Source: an uncultured Chlorobiota bacterium (GTDB taxonomy: Bacteria; Bacteroidota; Ignavibacteria; UBA10030; UBA6906). Taken from it: 64,000 bases of DNA. Below, one piece after another: positions 59,643-64,000 of this stretch. The notes beneath the pieces were generated by a model that worked only from the letters and a program-made list of their open reading frames with translations, was not told the origin of the DNA and ran no database searches. Numbering within the stretch: position 1 is the stretch's first letter; every line of letters begins with the position of its first letter. The stretch is taken from the NCBI GenBank assembly GCA_900696645.1, contig CAADGV010000032.1, positions 1 to 64,000 on the forward strand. Reading direction: 5' to 3'. Both the position numbers and the translations under genes were made by a program.

Positions 59643-60662
59643 CTATTTCTGTTTGTCGAGAACGGCGGAAGCTTCCTTCGCAAAATATGTCAAAATCATA
59701 TCTGCCCCGGCGCGTTTGATCCCGGTCAGCATTTCCATCATGACCCGCTCGCCGTCAATCCAGCCATTCTGCGCCGCCGCTTTCACCATCGAGAACTCGC
59801 CACTTACGTTGTAGGCAGCAGTAGGCATCCCGAATCTATCCTTCACGCGCCTGATGATGTCGAGATACGGTGTTGCGGGTTTCACCATCACAATATCCGC
59901 CCCTTCAATGATGTCCTGCTCGACCTCACGCAGGGCCTCGTTGGAATTCGCGGGATCCATCTGATGCGAGCGGCGATCGCCGAAATGCGGTGTGCTTTCG
60001 GCGGCCTCACGAAACGGGCCGTAGAACCCGGAAGCGTACTTCGCCGCATACGACATGATGGGAATATTCTTGAAACCGTTCTCATCGAGAATGGAACGGA
60101 TGGCCTTGACGCGACCGTCAAACATATCCGAGGGGGCGACCATATCCGCACCCGCCTGCGTATGCGTCAGAGCTTCCTTTGCCAGAAGTTCGATGGATTC
60201 ATCATTCACGATCTCATTGCCACGAACAATGCCGCAATGTCCGTGGGATGTGTATTCGCAGAGGCAGACGTCGGTAATCACGACGAGTTCCGGCACTTCT
60301 TTCTTAATGGCCCTTGTCGCTTGTTGAACAATTCCGAGCTCATCATACGCCCCCGACCCGACCTCATCCTTTTCTTTTGGGATGCCGAACAAGATTACTG
60401 CCGGAATTCCCATCTTCTTCACATCAACACATTCCCGCACGATATGATCAACAGACATCTGATAGACGCCGGGCATTGACGAGACTTCTTTTTTGAAGTT
60501 CTTGCCCTCAACTACGAATAAAGGATAAATGAAATCGTTTTTCGAAAGCTCGGTTTCACGTACCATCGAGCGGAGCGGTTCCGTCATTCGTGTACGCCGC
60601 AATCGCTTGAACGGCTCGGTTTCTGTTCTTGAATACGTGCCCGGAACAAGTGGTGTTTGCAT
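59643..60662 (-). CDS. hemB: Porphobilinogen synthase
   Basis: A 339-residue enzyme. It has the zinc-cysteine block [14 protein letters not shown] (Cys133, Cys135, Cys143), [15 protein letters not shown] with Lys208 and [12 protein letters not shown] with the Schiff-base Lys261. The N-terminus includes [16 protein letters not shown], typical of bacterial HemB. It condenses two 5-aminolevulinate molecules to porphobilinogen. It has three zinc ligand cysteines, so the zinc-dependent type is expected. Confidence 0.97.
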   Translation of the reverse strand: MQTPLVPGTYSRTETEPFKRLRRTRMTEPLRSMVRETELSKNDFIYPLFVVEGKNFKKEVSSMPGVYQMSVDHIVRECVDVKKMGIPAVILFGIPKEKDEVGSGAYDELGIVQQATRAIKKEVPELVVITDVCLCEYTSHGHCGIVRGNEIVNDESIELLAKEALTHTQAGADMVAPSDMFDGRVKAIRSILDENGFKNIPIMSYAAKYASGFYGPFREAAESTPHFGDRRSHQMDPANSNEALREVEQDIIEGADIVMVKPATPYLDIIRRVKDRFGMPTAAYNVSGEFSMVKAAAQNGWIDGERVMMEMLTGIKRAGADMILTYFAKEASAVLDKQK

Positions 60663-60698
60663 TGTTATCTCCTCGTGATAATCACATTCGCTGGTTGC

Positions 60699-62081
60699 TC
60701 ATGCTGCAACAGCATTTGCACTTTGCATTGAAATAATCTTCTCAGCAACCTTCTTCCCGCTCATAACACAATCTCCGACAGCAATTCCTCCCTTGAAGTT
60801 GCTGCAGAAGTAGAGTCCGGGATTGTTGTGTTCACACCTCTCCAGTTCTTCAACAATCTTGCCGTAACCAAGATTGTACTGTGGAATCGCCTTCGGCCAG
60901 CGGATGAGTTTTGAGAATACAGGATTGCCGACAACATTCATCAACAACTGCAACTCCGTAGTCACCATTTTGACAATCTCTGTATCAGTCCGGTCACACA
61001 ATTCAGGCTGGCGAGAGCCGCCGACGAATGTTGTCAGTGCAACGTGGCCCTCCGGGGCACGTCCCGGGAAAAGGACAGACGACCAGATTGTGCCGAGAAT
61101 GCTCCGCTGTTCTTTCGCCGGAACAAGAAACCCGAATCCATCCAGTGATCGATTGATTTGTTCATGACGAAAACCCAAGAACACCTCTGCAACGGGCGGA
61201 TAATAGATTGTATCAAGAGAGGATGAAAGATGTCCTGCCAGTTGGCTGATGACTTTGCTTGCAACTGAAGCAGGCGTTGCAACAACGACCGCATCGGTAG
61301 AAATCGTGTACTCACGTCCGTTGTCACGCAGCGTAATTTTGAAACCATCGTCTCGTGAAACAGATAGCACCTCGCAACCAAACCGGAGACGATCACCGAG
61401 TCGTGTGGCAATTGCCAGCGGAAACGTCTCCATCCCCTTCAGAAACGAAAACATCCTTGCACGATCTTTTGCCTTCTCTGCCCGTTGTTTGCGTTCCTTC
61501 GCCCCCTTGATCATGCCCTTGATGAGTCCGCCATACTTTTCTTCCAAGGCGTAGAGTTTCGGAAATGCCGCACGCACACTCAACTGCTCGGGATTTCCTG
61601 CATAGACACCGGCAACGAAGGGATTGATAGCGTAGTCGAGAAACTCGCGGCCGAGTCTCCTCTCGACAAATTCTGCAATTGTTTCCTCTTTCTCAGCCCT
61701 GCCAATGAACGGTTCTTTCAAAAGCCGCAACTTCCCCCGAACACTCCACAACGATGTTCCCAGAAACGCCCCCGGTGACATTGGTAGCGCTTGCAGTTTA
61801 CCATCACGGAGAATGTAGCGGGTGTTCGCCCTCTCTTCTGCATACAACCGCTCGCTCAGAATTCCTAATCCCTCAAACATCTCGTTGAAAAGCGGTGTTG
61901 TTTCCAGAGCGCTGTTCGGTCCGGTTTCAATCAGCCAGCCCTCTTCCCTCAATGTACGCATCGTGCCACCGGCCGTATTGTTCTTCTCAAGAACAGTAAC
62001 ATCTGTTCCGGCTTTGTGAAGCCAGTATGCGGCCGTCAAACCGGATATGCCGGCACCAATGATAACCACATTGCGACTCAT
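60699..62081 (-). CDS. hemY: Oxygen-dependent protoporphyrinogen/coproporphyrinogen oxidase (HemY type)
   Basis: A 460-residue FAD protein. It begins MSRNVVIIGAGISGLTAAYWL with the GxGxxG FAD fold, then VLEKNNTAGGTMRT and WLIETGPNSAL, and closes with GLYFCSNFKGGIAVGDCVMSGKKVAE. This is the HemY/PPOX family (often also named HemG), distinct from the small quinone-dependent HemG of enterics. It oxidises protoporphyrinogen IX to protoporphyrin IX. The pairing with hemF, which makes protoporphyrinogen, favours the protoporphyrin route over the coproporphyrin one. Its ATG overlaps the hemH stop by four bases. Confidence 0.93.
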   Translation of the reverse strand: MSRNVVIIGAGISGLTAAYWLHKAGTDVTVLEKNNTAGGTMRTLREEGWLIETGPNSALETTPLFNEMFEGLGILSERLYAEERANTRYILRDGKLQALPMSPGAFLGTSLWSVRGKLRLLKEPFIGRAEKEETIAEFVERRLGREFLDYAINPFVAGVYAGNPEQLSVRAAFPKLYALEEKYGGLIKGMIKGAKERKQRAEKAKDRARMFSFLKGMETFPLAIATRLGDRLRFGCEVLSVSRDDGFKITLRDNGREYTISTDAVVVATPASVASKVISQLAGHLSSSLDTIYYPPVAEVFLGFRHEQINRSLDGFGFLVPAKEQRSILGTIWSSVLFPGRAPEGHVALTTFVGGSRQPELCDRTDTEIVKMVTTELQLLMNVVGNPVFSKLIRWPKAIPQYNLGYGKIVEELERCEHNNPGLYFCSNFKGGIAVGDCVMSGKKVAEKIISMQSANAVAA

Positions 62082-63061
62082 GTGTTCACTTTCTTCAAGA
62101 CAACATCCGCGAGCGCCCGAATGAACAGGCGGTTCGTATGCAACGCAGGCATCATGTCAAAGTACCGGATACCCAATTCCCTTGCTTCCTGCTTTCCTTC
62201 CATGTTAATTTCGGAAAGCGTCTCGATGTGATCGGATACAAAAGCGATGGGAATAACAACCATATGTGTCACCTTCTCGCGGGCAAGCCGCTCGATGGTT
62301 CCATCAAGCGACGGTTCGAGCCACTTCTGCGGACCGACCTTGCTTTGAAAGCACAAATGATGCGGCAAACCGAATTTCCCCTCCTCGACTACAGCCTCGT
62401 ACGTCTTTCGTATGTGATGCGAGTAGGGATCTCCCTCCTTCACCAACTTCATCGGAGTACCGTGTGCGCTGAACACAAGATGCACCTTTGAACGCTCGGC
62501 AGGCTTCACACGCTTCAACGCAATTGTGATATTGTTCACCAACGCCTTGATGTAGAGGGGATGGTCGCAATACTGCTCGATCAACTTCGTCTCTACCCCG
62601 TTATAGCGTACACGATTGAGAACCCTGTTCCACTCGTTGACGCTTGACCCCGTTGTTGATCTTGAATAGTGCGGATAAAGGGGTAGAAGGACGATTTTCT
62701 CAACACGATCACGGCGGATATGTTCAACCGCCTCCTCCGTCGTCGGATGCCAGTAGCGCATCGCGACATACACTTTTGCGTTGATCGATTTGCGCAGTTC
62801 CAGTTCTAATGCCCGTGCTTGCCTGTTTGTCAGTTTGAGGATCGGCGACTTGCCGCCGATATGTTTGTACAAGTCCTGAACTTTCGGGGCACGCTTCACG
62901 GAAATGAACTTCGCCAGCCGCTCACGAAACAGAAATGCAAGCGGAAGGTCGATAATATCGGGATCGCAGAAAAGGTTATAGAGAAACGGCTCTACGCTTT
63001 CGAGCGAGTCGGGCCCACCCAACTGCAGAAGAACTACTCCAACCGGTTTGTCATGATTCAT
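62078..63061 (-). CDS. hemH: Ferrochelatase
   Basis: A 327-residue enzyme. It opens with VGVVLLQLGGPDSLESVEPFLYNLFCDPDII, has the iron/porphyrin-site His in FSAHGTPMKLVKEGDPY, and ends with VVIPIAFVSDHIETLSEI, which carries the conserved Glu. It inserts Fe2+ into protoporphyrin (or coproporphyrin). It sits between hemF and hemY in the operon, with a four-base overlap downstream and 21 bases upstream. Confidence 0.95.
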   Translation of the reverse strand: MNHDKPVGVVLLQLGGPDSLESVEPFLYNLFCDPDIIDLPLAFLFRERLAKFISVKRAPKVQDLYKHIGGKSPILKLTNRQARALELELRKSINAKVYVAMRYWHPTTEEAVEHIRRDRVEKIVLLPLYPHYSRSTTGSSVNEWNRVLNRVRYNGVETKLIEQYCDHPLYIKALVNNITIALKRVKPAERSKVHLVFSAHGTPMKLVKEGDPYSHHIRKTYEAVVEEGKFGLPHHLCFQSKVGPQKWLEPSLDGTIERLAREKVTHMVVIPIAFVSDHIETLSEINMEGKQEARELGIRYFDMMPALHTNRLFIRALADVVLKKVNT

Positions 63062-63082
63062 ATGAGCACAAATTCCTCGGAA

Positions 63083-63991
63083 CTATTCCACCCAATTTCT
63101 TGGCAACTTCAACAATTCAACAAGCTTTGCCTCACGCGAGTTCGGAGCCGGGTGGAAGTTGTAATGCCATTCCACCTTCGGCGGAAGTGAGACGAGAATA
63201 GACTCTATTCTCCCTCTTGTTTCAAGGCCGAATGTCGTTCCCCTGTCATACACAAGATTGAACTCTACATACCTGCCGCGCCGAAGCGCCTGCCAGGCAC
63301 GCTCACGCTCTCCCCACGGCTCGTTCATCCTCTTCCTGACAATGGGAAGATATGCGTCAAGCAAGGCCTCGCCGACTGATCTCACAAAATCAAAATACTG
63401 TTCCGTATCGCCACGCAAGTAGTCGAAAAACAACCCGCCGACTCCGCGTGCCTCTTCCCGATGCTTGATGAAGAAGTATTCGTCGCACCATTTCTTAAAG
63501 CGCTGATAATACTCCGATCCGTTTGCATCGCAAGCCTTCTTTAACACTGAATGAAAATGCCTGATGTCTTCCTCGTAAGGATAGTAAGGTGTCAAATCTG
63601 TGCCGCCTCCAAACCAACAATCTCCATTAGCCTGTTCGAAGTAGCGAAAATTGGCATGTACTGTCGGCACCATGGGGCTAAGGGGATGAACGATAAGCGA
63701 AATACCGGTCGCATAGAACTCGGTGGGAGAGACATTCATCTTAAGCGCAAGTGATTCGGGCAATCCGCCGAACACCGTTGACGTCAAGACTCCGGCCTTC
63801 TCGAACACCTTTCCCCCTTCAAGAACGCGGGTCAACCCGCCGCCGCCTGATTGGTCGGGATGTCGCCCATCGGCTCGCTCCCAACGATCTTCAGTAAAAT
63901 ATTTCTCGTTCTCGAACGATTCAAGCCCGGCACAGATTGCCCGCTGGAGTTGCTCGAAGTACGCTCGTGCACGCTCTCCCAGCGGGGACAT
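63083..63991 (-). CDS. hemF: Oxygen-dependent coproporphyrinogen III oxidase
   Basis: A 302-residue protein whose ATG at 63991 is only 9 bases from the window edge. The start MSPLGERARAYFEQLQRAIC fits the family, so the gene is probably complete. Blocks include SGGGGLTRVLEGGKVFEKAG, GISLIVHPLSPMVPTVHANFRYFE, CWFGGGTDLTPYYPYEED and GRYVEFNLVYDRGTTFGLETRGR, all HemF-specific. It oxidises coproporphyrinogen III to protoporphyrinogen IX with O2. It is the first visible gene of the haem operon. Confidence 0.95.
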   Translation of the reverse strand: MSPLGERARAYFEQLQRAICAGLESFENEKYFTEDRWERADGRHPDQSGGGGLTRVLEGGKVFEKAGVLTSTVFGGLPESLALKMNVSPTEFYATGISLIVHPLSPMVPTVHANFRYFEQANGDCWFGGGTDLTPYYPYEEDIRHFHSVLKKACDANGSEYYQRFKKWCDEYFFIKHREEARGVGGLFFDYLRGDTEQYFDFVRSVGEALLDAYLPIVRKRMNEPWGERERAWQALRRGRYVEFNLVYDRGTTFGLETRGRIESILVSLPPKVEWHYNFHPAPNSREAKLVELLKLPRNWVE

Positions 63992-64000
63992 CGAACCCGA

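Noticed and set aside
1-64000. Type IX secretion machinery in the window
   Set aside because: Many substrates with sorting domains are present, but no Por/Gld/Sprtype machinery gene was recognised; the machinery must be elsewhere in the genome.
1-64000. tRNA, rRNA, integrase or transposase genes
   Set aside because: None was recognised on either strand; palindromic repeats are present, but no coding sequence for a mobile element accompanies them.

Overview
The window looks like the chromosome of an uncultivated-type bacterium of the Bacteroidota/Ignavibacteria (FCB) neighbourhood. The main evidence is eight secreted proteins that end in the same roughly 85-residue sorting module (QNYPNPFNP, then a VYDLLGREV strand, then ASGVYFYRL and a terminal KxxLL(R/K)). 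This is the C-terminal signal of the type IX (Por) secretion system as seen in Ignavibacteria-like genomes. A TonB-dependent receptor-like protein, CKKD-type lipoproteins, the futalosine menaquinone route and DUF2752/TM2 gene pairs fit the same group. No rRNA, tRNA, CRISPR array, prophage or insertion sequence was recognised.

Layout. 1-1530: end of a sorting-domain protein, a surface lipoprotein and two palindromic structures. 1.6-20.5 kb: a long, almost uninterrupted minus-strand run. Read in the direction of transcription it holds ubiA- and ubiX-like genes, a DMT exporter, a small membrane protein, a ubiD-like decarboxylase, a DUF2235 hydrolase, a gene fusing MqnE to MqnA, mqnC, a LapA-like protein, three membrane transporters or channels (SLC13, MscS, Na/Pi), a 19-codon epimerase remnant, a metallophosphoesterase, an antitoxin-toxin pair, an alpha/beta hydrolase, a sorting-domain protein and a diaminopropionate ammonia-lyase. 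The first half supplies most of menaquinone synthesis: MqnA, MqnE, MqnC, then the UbiA/UbiX/UbiD-type late steps. MqnB and MqnD are not in the window.

20.8-27.8 kb: housekeeping genes (GMP synthase, a phosphofructokinase with pyrophosphate-type active-site residues, an aminotransferase) mixed with secreted or lipid-anchored proteins, one of them carrying a CX4CH haem-like motif. 28-37.4 kb: a cell-surface operon-like block of a TonB-receptor-like protein, a cysteine-peptidase-like sorting-domain protein, a lipoprotein paralogous to the first one, and a 1152-residue sorting-domain protein. 37.5-40.8 kb: a minus-strand trio of a cyclic 2,3-diphosphoglycerate synthase family GTPase, carbamate kinase and ornithine carbamoyltransferase. 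41.3-45.4 kb: three consecutive beta-propeller sorting-domain proteins, then an S9 peptidase. 48-52.5 kb: small membrane and enzyme genes around another sorting-domain protein. 52.7-56.9 kb: a MacAB-type exporter with two different permeases. 58.3-64 kb: a minus-strand haem operon hemF-hemH-hemY-hemB-hemL using oxygen-dependent enzymes, consistent with an aerobic or microaerobic menaquinone-based respiratory chain.

Non-coding sequence is unusually rich in palindromic elements: 206-296, 1491-1530, 30799-30828 with 33785-33880, 37388-37442, 40889-40954 and 47719-47888. Several look like dispersed repeat families. The most noteworthy items are the MqnE-MqnA fusion inside a menaquinone gene run, the GTPase/carbamate kinase/carbamoyltransferase trio, the epimerase remnant squeezed between two live genes, and the shared palindromes.
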